Assembly (NCBI RefSeq): GCF_017591435.1
Contig: NC_059256.1
Span: 4,603,219 to 4,667,218, forward strand
Reading direction: 5' to 3'
DNA: 64,000 nucleotides
Source: Portunus trituberculatus
Lineage: Eukaryota > Arthropoda > Malacostraca > Decapoda > Portunidae
Part shown: positions 34,204 to 46,010 of the stretch, piece after piece
How the letters are laid out: every line of letters begins with the position of its first letter
Position numbering within the stretch: the stretch's first letter is position 1
Translations under genes and position numbers: made by a program
Notes under the pieces: generated by a model
The model's database searches: none
The model's input: the letters and a program-made list of their open reading frames with translations, nothing else
What the model was told of the DNA's origin: nothing

Positions 34204-36761
34204 TGTCTTCATAAGTCAAATCTCTTAAGTCAGGCACCATTTTGTTGCAGCCCTCTGTACTTTCTCTAGTTTCCTTATGTGTTTCTTTAAGTTCGAGCCC
34301 ACTGTATTGTTGCATATTCAAGCCTCGGTCTTATCATTGCAGTAATTATTTTCTTCATCATTTCTTCATCTAAATATACGAACGCCACTCTTATGTTCCT
34401 CAATAAGTTCAATACTTCTCCAATTATTTTGTTTATATGTCTCTCTGGCGATAGGTCATTGGTAATTGTCACCCCAAGGTCTTTTTCTTCATGACTGGTT
34501 TTATGTCTTCATTTCCTATCTTGTACATACTCCTGATTCTTCTTTCACTCTTGCCAAACTCTATTTTCTTGCATTTTGTCGTGTTGAACTCCATTTGCCA
34601 TGTACAGCTCCATTTCCATATTCTGTCCAAGTCTTCCTGGAGTAGTTCGCAATCTTTGTCACATCTCACTTTTCTTAACAATTTTGCATCGTCTGCAAAT
34701 AGGCTCACATAACTGGACACCCCATCCACCATGTCATTTATGTAGACCGCGAACATTACTGGTGCCAACACTGATCCCTGTGGAACTCCACTCTCCACCA
34801 AGCCCCATTCTGATGGTCTGTCCTTAATTATTGTTCTCATTTCTCTTCCTACCAAAAGTCTTCCATCCATTTTAGTAAACTGCCATGCACTCCTCCTACC
34901 ATTTCAAGTTTCCAGATCAGTCTCCGGTGTGGTACCTTATCAAAGGCCTTTTTTAAATCCAGATATATTCCATCAGCCCAACCATCTCTTTCCTGTATTA
35001 CATCTATCACCCTCGAATAGTAACATATCAGGTTTGTCGTGCATGAACGCCCTTTTCTAAAACCAAATTGACACTCACAAAGTATGTCATTTTTCTCCAA
35101 GAAGTCTGTCCATCTATTCTTCACCACCCTCTCACACATCTTAGCTACCACACTTGTAAGTGACACTGGTCTATAGTTCAATGGGTCTCTTGTTACCTGA
35201 TTTATAGATTGGGACAATGTTAGCTCTTTTCCAGTCTTGGGGCACTACACCTTCCCTTAATGAGGCATCAATTACTTCACAAACTTTTTCTGCCAGTTGC
35301 TCCCTGCATTCTCTTAAAATCCATCCTGATACCCCATCAGGTCCCACAGCTTTTCTCACTTCTAAACTCCCCATCATATTCTTGATCTCCTCCACAGTTA
35401 CTTGAAACTCCTTCATAATCCCTTTCTGTTCCATTACCAGTGGTTTGTCAAAAGCAGTCTCCTTTGTGAATACCTTCCGAAAGCATCCATTCATAGCCTC
35501 TGCCATTTCCTGGGATCTTCACTGCATACTCCATTTACTTCTAAACTTTCAATACTTTCTCTATTTTTGATGTTGTTGTTCACATGTCTGTAAAAAGCCT
35601 TGGTTGGTCTTTACATTTATCAATTATATCCTTTTCTTGTTTCTTTCTTTCTTCTCTTCTAATCAACACATATTCATTTCTTGCTCTTTTGTAACTTTCC
35701 CACTGCTTAATCCGTCTTTTCCTTCTCCACCTCTTCCATGCATCCTCTTTTCTTGTTCTAGCCTTTTCACATCTATCGTTAAACCAGTCCTGCTTTCCAA
35801 CTTCTCTATGTTGTCTTATTGGTACAAATTTTTCTCACCTTCTTTGTATATTTTTATAAATTCCTTCCACTTTTCATTTGCTCCCTTAGCACTCTTGAAT
35901 TTCATCCAATTTGTCTCTTGAAAGAATTTCTTTAGGTTTCCAAAATCTGTCTTGGCATAATTCCATCTTCCCACTTTATATTCTTCATTTCTTCTAGATT
36001 TCTTTCATCTATCACCTTGAACTCCAAAACTGCATGATCACTCTTTGCTAAAGGGCACTCCACCCTCATCTCCTCAATGACCATTGGCTCTGTACTAAAG
36101 ACCAAGTCCAGTCTTGACGATGCTCCTCTCCTCCAAACCTAGTATCTTCTTTGACCCACTGAGTTAACACATTTTCCATTGCCAGTGTCAATAGTGTATT
36201 TCCCCATGTTGTCTCTGATCCTTCCATTGACCAGTCCTCCCAACACACCTCTTTACAATTAAAATCTCCCATCATTATAGTTCGTTCACAGCCACCCAAC
36301 ATTTCTTCCAGACATGTTCCTGTATCACTTATCATTTCTTCATATTCCTGTACTGACCATGCATTTGTCTTAGGTGGTACGTACCACTATGTAGTGCCTC
36401 TTTTTCCTTCATTAGTTTCTGCTCTGATCTTTAGCACTTCTGCCTTTCCCATACCTTCTTTCACTTGATCCACCTTTATATCTTTTTTAACCAGCAACAT
36501 CACTCCTCCTCCCATCTTACCTACTCTATTTCTTTTCCAAACATTATATTTCCCTTCTCCAACCATCATCAGGTCTTCTCCCTCTCTCAGTTTTGTTTCA
36601 GTAAGACCCACAATATCTGGGTTCTTGTCCTCAAGTAATCGTTGAGTTCTAAAATCCCCGATATCACTCCATTTATGTTGGAATACATTACATTCCGCTC
36701 ATACGTAAGTTTCTTTAGTCCTTTCTTACTGTACTTTTCTGGGTTATGAACCACTTGCTCA
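34204..36761 (-). mobile_element. CR1-like LINE family B, copy 3 (longest)
   Basis: Minus strand. Extends further than copy 2 at both ends: a 5' segment up to 36761 before MYSNINGVISGILELNDYL, and a 3' segment encoding MVPDLRDLTYEDR (near 34230). Endonuclease (TETKL, GDFN), RT fingers, motif A (LDLKKAFDKVPH), GVPQGSVLAP, FADDAKLLR and IRPRLEYA are all visible. At least six indels break the frame, for example at NQVTRDPLNYRP, where copy 2 has NKRDPLNYRP. Confidence 0.92.
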
Positions 36762-36781
36762 GTGTGTGTGTGTGTGTGTGT
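36762..36781. repeat. Short (GT)n between LINE B and LINE D (locus 2)
   Basis: Only about 10 GT units, against about 35 at the equivalent junction of locus 1. Confidence 0.9.
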
Positions 36782-37888
36782 ATTCACCTAGTTGTAATTT
36801 TACAGGGCCTGGGTATCATACTGTGTGGCCCCGTCTCCATATCTACACACATCCAACTTTCCTTTAAAACTATGCACACTCGCTGACACCACCTCCTCAC
36901 TCAAACCATTCCACACCTCCACACATCTTTGTGGAAACTATATTTCTTCACATCCTTCAAGCATATTCCCTTGGCTATCTTTTTACTATGCGATCTTGTA
37001 GTTCTATTTAAGTTTTCCTCTCTCAACATCATTTGCTCATTATCCACTTCATCCAGTCCATTCAACAGTTTATAAACCTGTATTAAATCTCCTCTTTCTC
37101 TTCTTTGTTCCAAGGTAAGCAAATTCATTTCTTTTAATCTCTCCTCATAGGTCATTTCTGCCAATTCCGGAACCATTTTGTTGCCATTCTCTGCAATCTC
37201 TCCAACTTCCTTATATGCTTCTTTTATAAGGGGACCAAACCACTCCAGCATATTCCAATCTTGGTCTAATTACCGTACTAATTAATTTCTTCATCATATC
37301 TTTATCCATATAATGAAGGCTAATCCAATATTTCTATCAAATTATATGTTTCTCCAAACATCTTATCAATATGAGCCTCAAACTGCCCATGGTCTTGTAT
37401 TATCACTCCCAAATCCTTTTCCTTTTCCACCTTTTTCAACACTACTTCTTCACCCATCTTATATGACCCTCTTGGCCGTCTTCCACTCTTCCCATCTCCA
37501 TCACATGACTTTTGCTCAGATTAAATTCCATCTCCCACCTCTTGCTCCACTCCCAAATCTTATCCAGATCTGCCTGTAAAATTTCACAATCTTCTTCACT
37601 CTTCACACACCTACACAACTTCGCATCATCCGCAAACAAATTAATATAACTGTTTACTCCCTCTGGCATGTCATTAATATATACAAGGAAAAGTATTGGT
37701 GCCAGCACTGAACCTTGTGGGACTCCACTCTCCACCACCAACCAGTCCGACTTTGCATCCCTTATTACCGTTCTCATCTCCCTCCATCTCAAGTAGTTTT
37801 CCATCCACTTTAACACTTTTCCTTTCAGTCCTCCATAAATCTCTAATTTCCATAGCAGTCTCATGTGAGGTACCTTGTCAAAAGCTTT
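36781..37888 (-). mobile_element. LINE family D (locus 2), cut by assembly gap
   Basis: Same C-terminal and RT sequence as 25338-26450: MTYEERLKEMNLLTLEQRR, FADDAKLCR, GVPQGSVLAPILFLVYIND, KAFDKVPH at the gap edge. Single-base indels break the frame near 37250 and 37490. Confidence 0.9.
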
Positions 37889-38388
37889 NNNNNNNNNNNN
37901 NNNNNNNNNNNNNNNNNNNNNNNNNNNNNNNNNNNNNNNNNNNNNNNNNNNNNNNNNNNNNNNNNNNNNNNNNNNNNNNNNNNNNNNNNNNNNNNNNNNN
38001 NNNNNNNNNNNNNNNNNNNNNNNNNNNNNNNNNNNNNNNNNNNNNNNNNNNNNNNNNNNNNNNNNNNNNNNNNNNNNNNNNNNNNNNNNNNNNNNNNNNN
38101 NNNNNNNNNNNNNNNNNNNNNNNNNNNNNNNNNNNNNNNNNNNNNNNNNNNNNNNNNNNNNNNNNNNNNNNNNNNNNNNNNNNNNNNNNNNNNNNNNNNN
38201 NNNNNNNNNNNNNNNNNNNNNNNNNNNNNNNNNNNNNNNNNNNNNNNNNNNNNNNNNNNNNNNNNNNNNNNNNNNNNNNNNNNNNNNNNNNNNNNNNNNN
38301 NNNNNNNNNNNNNNNNNNNNNNNNNNNNNNNNNNNNNNNNNNNNNNNNNNNNNNNNNNNNNNNNNNNNNNNNNNNNNNNNNNNNNNNN
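37889..38388. other. Assembly gap (500 N)
   Basis: Exactly 500 N, starting inside LINE D. The sequence resumes in unrelated AT-rich DNA. Confidence 0.98.
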
Positions 38389-38590
38389 ACATTAAAATCA
38401 GTATGATACAGAATGTGAAGAATTCCCTCGGTCTGTTGAGCATAAGCTCTTTACAGACCTATTTGGAATTTATGTTAGGCCGACGCGGTTAGTTGTATAG
38501 GCCAAATTACTATACATATATTTACAAACAAGTAAATTAAAGATTTCTAACTAAATTCCACTTCTACAACCAAATATACATCTACATAAC
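38389..38590. other. Unassigned sequence after gap
   Basis: About 200 bp of AT-rich sequence with no recognised feature before the AT trinucleotide-rich tract. Confidence 0.5.
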
Positions 38591-38922
38591 ACATATGTAA
38601 TAAATGCAGTAATAAATACAGTAGTGGATGATAATGACAAATAGAATAATAGTAATAGAACAATAGATAATGATAAATGATAAATAATAGTAAAGAAAAA
38701 TAAATATAATAACATAGCAATGATATTAAAATAATAATAATATAATAATATAACAATTATAATAATAATAGTAAACGTACAATAATAAAACAATTTACAT
38801 TAAAACATTATTAATAATGATACATTAATAAATAAAATAATAATGAAAATTTTACAAATAATAACAATCACATTACAATAATAATAAAAACATAATACTA
38901 TAATGATAATAGTATTATAATG

Positions 38923-38976
<54 letters not shown>

Positions 38977-39200
38977 TAATAATAATAATTATTATTATTA
39001 TAATAATAATAATAAAATAATAAATGATAATAATAAATGTACTATAATAATAAAACAATTTACAATAAAACAATAATAAATAATACAGTAATAAATAATA
39101 AAATACTAATAATAATGAGAAATTATACAAAATTAACAATCACATATTACAATAATAATAATAACAATATAAATACTATGATAATAATACTATAATAATG

Positions 39201-39238
<38 letters not shown>

Positions 39239-39354
39239 TATAATAATGATGATAATGATAATAATAATAATTATAATGATAATGATAATAATAATTATTA
39301 TAATAATAATGATAATTGTTATGATAATAATAATACAGAACAATAAATAAAAGT
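38591..39354. repeat. (AAT)n/(ATA)n-rich tract, tail of LINE at 39355
   Basis: About 760 bp of imperfect ATA/AAT units, with long perfect runs at 38927-38975 and 39205-39236. It starts directly where the minus-strand LINE's 3' UTR ends, so it probably began as the element's microsatellite-like tail. Confidence 0.8.
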
Positions 39355-39356
39355 CC

Positions 39357-42300
39357 CTAATATTTACTAAGGAAGAATTGTTTTATCTTGTTCTTAAAAA
39401 TTTGAGGTGATTTGATATTTCTAAGTTGTTCTGGTAGCTGGTTCCACTCTTTGACACCTCTGGTTGTGACATATTGCTGTGCGTGGGATGTTCGACACAG
39501 CAGGAGCTTTAAATCATATGGTCTGCGGATATTAGGGTTGTTAGACATGAAGTGGAATGTGTCGTCTGACTGTCGTGAATATAGTGACTTGTGAACAAAG
39601 ATGTTAGTCTGGAGAGATATTATGTCGCTTAGTTTTAGTAATCTAAGGTCATTAAATAATGGGCCAGTATGGGCTGAACGATGACTAAATGACATGACTC
39701 GCAGTAGCTTCTTTTGTGCGACAAAAATATTGTCTATGATGGTACTGCCTGCTCCCCCCCAAATGGCACAACAATACAAAAATTTGTGTACGCTAATGAT
39801 ATATATATTTGTCTTAAACAATGAAGAGAAAGATTATTTCTTATCTTGTATATAATTCCAGTTAGTTTATTAGTTTTAACAATAAGCTCACTAATTTGTG
39901 ATCTCCATTTTAGCTTTTGATCTATCATTATGCCCAGAAATCTACATTCTGACACTTGGTTTAATAATTTGTTGTTAATATAAACATTAATATTGACTGT
40001 ATTCGTTATGAGTGGGGAGGATAACATGCAATGAGTTTTATAAATATTTAAGGTAAGTTTATTGCTGTGAATCCAGTTTGCAACTTTCACTAGTTCAGCA
40101 TTAAGAGTATTGGTGATGATGTTTAAATTCTCCCCTTGAATGTAAATAGTGGTGTCGTCGGCAAAAAGAATGAAATTAAGTTTGTCAGAGATCCGTGTTA
40201 TGTCATTTACGTACAATAAAAAGAGAATTGGGCCTAAAATTGATCCTTGAGGAACACCACAGCTAATGGGAACATATGATGATTTGCCGTTATTGTACAC
40301 TGTGTATTGTTTTATGGAAGATAGATAACTTTGAAACCAAGCATGTGGTAACCCCCGAATGCCGTACGTTTTTAACTTTACTAAGAGGATTTCATGGGAT
40401 ATTGTATCAAAGGCCTTTGAAAAGTCACAAAAAAACTTATATTTGCTGTAATTTGTTGTCTATTGCATTGTGAATATTTTGACAAAGTTTGTGTAGGGCA
40501 AGTTCAGGAGAAGAATTAGGGCGAAATCCGAATTGTGATTCAGATAGGATTGAGTACTTACTAAGGTAGTCCATCAACCTGTTACATACAATTTTTTCAA
40601 AGATCTTACTGATGCTAGGGAGAATTGATATTGGCCTGTAGTTAGTGTGTACGTTTCTCTCACCTTTTTTGTGGACTGGTATAACTCTGGCTATTTGTAA
40701 ATGTTTAGGAAAACACCCTTCAGCGAACGAACGATTAATTATGTATTCTAAAAATGGGGAGATTTCGTCGCAACATTGTTTTATGACCTTGATATTGATG
40801 TCATCAAAACCCGGAGCGGTTGATTTTAAACTTATTACAATATATTTTATTTCTTGTTGTTTTGTAGGGTATAAAAAGAAAGAAGACTGAACAGGTCGTG
40901 GCAAAAATGAAGAAAACGAGACTGTCGATTGTTGTACTTTATTAGCTAGAGTAGTTGCTATGTTGCCAAAGTATTCGTTAAATGATGTTGCTATTTCTGA
41001 GGGGGTGTGCAGTGTTTTATTATCGAAAGACATTATATCTGGTAACTTCTTGTCTTTGTGTCTTCCCATTAAGAGATTGATTGTTTCCCATGTCCTTTTA
41101 GGATTACCCGAGTCATCTTCGAGTCGACTTTTATAATAGTTTTCTTTGGCTGTTCTTATTAGCGAGGTGAGCATGTTTCTATATTGCTTAAATGATTTTT
41201 CATAAGTAAGTGGCCATTTTGCATAGAGTTTTTGTAGCTTGTTTCGATGCTTAATAAAATGTTTTATGCCTTGTGTTATATAAGGCTTGTCTAGATGTTT
41301 TATTTGGCAATTGTACTGTTTGAGTGGAAAATGCTGATCATAAAGATTATTGAAATGTTTCATATAACTAGCAAAACTTGCATTCACATTATTAAAAGTC
41401 ATTATGTCTAACCATTTGTAAGCAGCTAAGCCTTGTTTGAAAAGATCAATGGACGAGTCCTGAAATGATCGCTTACATATGGTGATTTTGGAAGAGTTAC
41501 TGAAATTTATTTTAGTATCAACATTAAATATACTAAATACAGGAAAATGGTCGCTAATGGAATTATGGAAAATGCCACTTACTAGATGGTTGTGCAGATT
41601 GTTAGTCCATATATGGTCTATCAAAGTAGCAGAATTTCTGGTAACTCTAGTGGGCTTGGTAATTACAGGAAAGAAATGATAAGCATAAAACATATCAATT
41701 AGGTTATACATCTGATTATTCTTATTGAGGAGGTTTATATTAAAATCTCCCATCATATAACATGGGAGCTTCTCATTTGCTAGATGTTCTGCAATATTTT
41801 CAAGAGATGATATGAATTCATTGAAGCTAGCGTTAGGTGACCGGTAAATTATGCCGACAATATATGTAAATGGTTGTATAACTTTTATAAATAGTGACTC
41901 AATGTGGGGTGTCTGCAGGGTAAAATCATGTAATTCTAATCCTGTAAAGTTATTGTGAAGATAAATTACAACTCCTCCTCCTTGGGTATTTTTACAACTG
42001 TGATAAGCAGTGTACTTACTTATATTATATAGTGGGCTAAGCGAATTTGTCAGACGTGTCTCACAGAGGCCGATAACATCAAAGTCAAATTCAAGTCGAT
42101 CAATGAACTGGTTTAAAAAAGCATCTAAATGAGAGGGTATGCTACAGATGTTGTAAGACAGCAATTTCAAACAGTCACTGGATACTTCATATGGAAAAGT
42201 GTCATCACAAAAACAGTAATTACATTTAGGTACATTCAATACATGATCATTCAAAAGATTAGTATCAAAATTGAATTCATCAAACTGTAAGCTATTGATT

Positions 42301-42398
42301 ACATTGAGTGGAAAGCTATGATATTCACTTTCAGTTAGTACATTCAGCAATTCATCATTACTCAAATTAGCAAAAGGAAAAAGTAATTGATCTATCAT
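39357..42398 (-). pseudogene. LINE ORF2: APE endonuclease-reverse transcriptase, two frameshifts
   Basis: Starts ATG at 42398. Endonuclease (residues about 75-300): LLSYNICSI, GLCETRL, GGGVVIYL, MMGDFNINLL, TLIDHIWTN, SDHFPVF. RT: NYRPISILPSISKIFEKIV, SQFGFRPNSS, FSKAFDTISH after a frameshift near 40440, GVPQGSILGP, FADDTTIY, FLGIMID. A second frameshift lies in a T run near 39780. The C-terminus runs CCAIWGGA to GVKEWNQLPEQLRN and stops at about 39357. All catalytic motifs are present, so the element was probably active recently. Confidence 0.88.
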
Positions 42399-42439
42399 AA
42401 TGGATTAGGATTACAAAATATTCTGATCTGCTGCAATAG

Positions 42440-43528
42440 TTATTTCTTAAATGAACGCGATGATGTTCGCGTGGTCCGCTGCGCTGGGCCTGGGGTGCCT
42501 ACACTACCGGTACGCGCAGGCACTCCAGCACCACCGGCACCACCAGCAGCAACACCAGCTGTAGCAGAACTACCTCCACGTACGTCCTTACCGGTAGGAA
42601 GTCTCCATACGCCAGCTGCTGTCACGTCCGCAACGCTGCCATGGGCAGAACTCCCACTGGCGTCAGCATCTCCATGACGAGCAGGAACGAGGGCAGGAGC
42701 AGCGCCAGAGTCCCCACCGCCACCACTCACAAGTGAGTGGGTAACAACAGCCGGTTCACCTCCGGCGGCACCGCCTCGAACAGGTGTGTGAGGTGGTGAA
42801 CCACGTCTTCCTGCTGCCTGCACTGGTAATCCATGCGCAGGCGCACTTAACCTTTCCTTAATGATGAGCTTAGTGTGCCTAAAATAAGCCACTTTTCCTT
42901 CACTATTAGCTTGTTTTAAATGTGGCATTTGTGCTTTCTTAATAGCTTGGGAAGCAGGACACAAATCTTCATTGATGTAGACTTTGGTTCCACGCAGTTT
43001 GGTGACGTTCCTCATCACGGCTTCTCAGTCTCGAAACCTGATGAAACGAGCGATAATTGGCCGGCTCCGATGGACATTAGGCTGGCCCACTCTATGCGCT
43101 CGTTCCAATTCGATGTTGGGTAGTTCCATCTTGGTCTCGAGCAGCTTTGTCACTTCAATAGCAGTTTGTTCCCAGGTTTCGCCAGGTTGTTCATCAATGC
43201 CGGTGATTTGCAAATTGTTTCTGCGGTTGTAGTCCTCCTGGTAATTGCATCTGTCTTCAAGCTCTTTTATATGCTTTCCATTCGCTTCTAATTCATCGCG
43301 CAGGTTTTTGATGGTTTCCTTGTTGGTCTTGTCTTGAATTTCTTTAACCTGCATTTCTTGTTTAAGGTCGTCCACTTCTTTTTGGGTGAACTCTAGGCTC
43401 CTTGTTGCATCACCAACTGCACTATGAAGAGCCTTGATTTTGTCGTCCATTTGCTTGATAAAAATTTCTAGTGCACTGCGGAATCCTTGTTCTTGTGAAG
43501 CAAGGATTGATTTCAGAAGTGTCTCCAC
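42440..43528 (-). pseudogene. LINE ORF1 (coiled coil + RNA-binding), one premature stop
   Basis: One frame of about 363 codons broken by a TGA at about 43025-43027 (FIRFRD*EAVMRN), which could be a C-to-T change of CGA. The N-terminal part is heptad-rich (KEVDDLKQEMQVKEIQD and following), predicting a coiled coil. RRNNLQITGIDEQPGETWEQ and ELERAHRVG resemble the RRM and C-terminal domains of L1-type ORF1 chaperones. The last 130 residues are Gly/Ala/Ser/Pro-rich and encoded by GC-rich DNA. ORF1 proteins of this type coat element RNA. Confidence 0.8.
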
Positions 43529-43591
43529 TTACCACACATACACCCTTCACTTGAAAATTAAATTTAAAAGAAAAATGGCGACTCCAAACGA

Positions 43592-43926
43592 AGGAGGCGG
43601 TGGCGTAGTGAATAAGGTGGTGAGCGCGTGATCTGGCATACGTCCACGCGTAGGTTCGAATCCCACCACGTACAGCATTAAAACACTTTGCCATTTGTCG
43701 AGTGGTTTAAAGTTACTTACATATTACCACGACGCCCAGGTCCTAGGTGGTTACACTCAAGATGAGCTTGGGTGGTGATATGGGCCCTTATATGGGTACC
43801 ACTATAAATAAAATTGCCTGCGCCACTAATGGGTTGAAGCTGAACAGCGCTTCCCATACACTCTTCAAGTGTGCCTAAAGGCGCTATAGGTCTTACCGTA
43901 AAAAAAAAAAATAAATAAAAAATAAA
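43592..43926 (+). mobile_element. tRNA-derived SINE family 2, full copy with A tail
   Basis: tRNA-like head with A-box region TGGCGTAGTGAAT (about 43601) and a perfect B box GGTTCGAATCC (43653-43663). The body has GTTACACTCAAGATGAGCTT and CACTATAAATAAAATTGCC, ending GCGCTATAGG..GTAAAA with an A-rich tail at 43901-43926. Other copies at 53626, 53750, 54080 and (reverse) 58725. The source tRNA was not identified. Confidence 0.85.
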
Positions 43927-43959
43927 TTACTCGGAGTCCCCTTTCTGAGGAAGGAACCA

Positions 43960-46010
43960 AAAATGTCCCCAGGTCAGACTCCTCTCTCAATAATGATTCC
44001 AAATGCCTTGACACCTCCCTCAACATTTTTTTACATTAACTTCTGCAACATTCGCTGTCTTAGTTCAAATTATCAATGTGTGGAACACCACACATTGACA
44101 GTAGCACCTTCTCTGTTCCCTCCTACTTTCTCTATTCTCATTTTCGTTCCAAAGCTGGATGTTGCGTCTATGTGCGCAATGACTTGTCTTGCTCTCGTGC
44201 CTACGCTCTTGAATGTTCCGAGTTTCTCACCATCTGGCTTCGACTCAATAGTCACCCTTTAATTAAATTAATATAAGCTGTCTATCTCTCTCCTAACTCT
44301 TCCGGCTATAGTAAATTCTTCGATTATTTAACTTCCAAAGTGGAGCACAAGCTGTCCCTCTACCCCTTCTTAGAGATTTCCATTATTGGAGATTTCAATG
44401 TTCACCACCAGCTTTGGCTTTCTTCTCCCTTCACTGACCATCCTGGTGAACTAGCCTTCAACTTTGCTATCCTCCATGACGTAGAGCAACTGGTATCTTG
44501 GAGATAAGCCGAAGATTCTTGATCTTTTCTTTACCTCTAATCCTTTAGCTTATGCTGTTACCCTACCTTCTTCTTTGGGCTCCTCTGATCACAATCTCTT
44601 TTCTGTATCTTGCATTATTTATCCAATTCTTCCTCAGGATCCCCAAAGCCTCTGTCGTTTCGCCTTTGCCAGTTAGGGTTACCTGAGGAGATATTATGCT
44701 GATTTTCCCTGGAATGTTTCCGTGTCAAAGACCCATCTCTGTGTCCTGAACGCAAAAGAGAGGTGATAGTGTCTGGCATGAAGGTGTACATTCCTCGTTG
44801 TTTTTCTCAACTTATACCGTCTAAACCTTAGTTTAACACAACCTGCTCTCGTGCTATACATGATAGATAGGTTGCCCACAAAAGGATCCTTCTATCTCCT
44901 GATTCTCAGCCCGGAATCATACCAAGTCTGTTTTCCAACTTGCAAAACACTCCTTCATAAATAGAAAATGTCAAAATCTTTGAAACTAAAACTCCCCTCA
45001 TGACTTCTGGCATGTGGCCAAAAACTTCTCCAATAACTTCTTAATCTTTCATTCTTCTATTTCATCCTGAAGGCACCATTGCCATCTCATCTGTCTCTAA
45101 AGCTTAACTCTTCTCTCAAACCTTTCCTTAAAACTCCATCTTGGATGATTCTGGGCTTGTCCCTCCCTTTCCTTCTCCCTCTGACTCTTTCGTGTCTTCA
45201 GTCAAATTTTTTCGTAATGATGTTTTCCATGCCCTCTCTGATCTAAAGACTCGGAAGGCTTATGGACCTGATAGGGTCCCTATTATTGGTATCAAAAACT
45301 GTGTTTCCGTGCTTTCACCTTGCCTGGAGAAACTTTGAACTATACCTATCGACTTCTACCTTTCCTTCTTGCTGGACGTTTGCCTACGTTCAGCCTGTTC
45401 CTAAAAAGGATCTAATTCCTCAAATTACCGTCCAATAGCTTTAATCTCTTGCTTGTCTAATGTTTTGAATTTATCCTCAATAAAAGATTTTCAAACACCT
45501 GTCACTTCACAATCTTCTATCTGTTCGCCAGCATGGCTTCTGTCAAGGCCACTCTATTCGTGATCTAGCGCTCCTTACTGAGTTTTGGGGATCCTGTTTT
45601 AGAGATTTTGGTGAAACTTATCAAGTTAAAGATATTAAAAATTTTTGTGTGGCAGAAAGCTTTGATTTCCAAACTGCCCTTCTAAGGTTTCTATCCTTCT
45701 CTCTGCAACTTTATCTCAAGTTTCTTTTCCGACCGTTCTATTGCAGCCGTGGTAGACAGCCAATGTTGTTCTCCTAAATCTCAGGATTCTCTTTTATCAC
45801 CCACTCTCTTTCTAATATTTATTAATGACCTTCTTAACCAAACTTCTTGTCCTATCCATTCATTCACGCTGATGATGCTATCCAACATCTTTCGACGTCC
45901 TTTCAGAGACGATCAACCCTCCAGGGACACCATGGAACGCCTAACTTCTGATCTTTCTAAGATTTTTTTTTTCTAAGCAAAGATCTTCCACACAACTATC
46001 CCCACTTCTT
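43960..46010 (+). mobile_element. Decayed Jockey-like LINE, copy 1
   Basis: Plus-strand remnants: INFCNIRCLSSNYQCVEHH at the start of the endonuclease (44030), GDFNVHHQLW (44390), GSSDHNLFSVS (44580), then RT pieces RKAYGPDRVP (45260), LISCLSNV, RQHGFCQG (45530), FINDLLN and HADDAIQHL (45870). Many frameshifts and small deletions. It resembles Jockey/BS-type non-LTR elements of arthropods; the clade is inferred. Confidence 0.75.

Larger units (their letters stand above)
39355..43560 (-). mobile_element. Near-full-length two-ORF non-LTR retrotransposon (L2/CR1-like)
   Basis: Minus strand, in sense order: 5' UTR remnant (about 43529-43560), ORF1 (43528-42440), a 41-bp spacer, ORF2 (42398 to about 39357), a short 3' UTR and an (AAT)n tail. 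Damage is limited to one in-frame TGA in ORF1 and two frameshifts in ORF2. The GDFN-type endonuclease, PQGS and FADD RT motifs place it in the APE-class non-LTR group; L2/CR1-like is inferred from motif spacing and the microsatellite tail. Its 5' side abuts a SINE at 43592. Confidence 0.9.

Noticed and set aside
38547..39139. Tyr/Leu/Ile-rich frames resembling membrane proteins
   Set aside because: Translations of the (AAT)n-rich tract.
42387..42677. Pro/Ala-rich plus-strand frame
   Set aside because: It is the antisense shadow of the GC-rich ORF1 C-terminus.
43600..43675. Functional tRNA gene from the perfect B box GGTTCGAATCC
   Set aside because: The same sequence with its body and A tail recurs several times, which identifies a SINE family.
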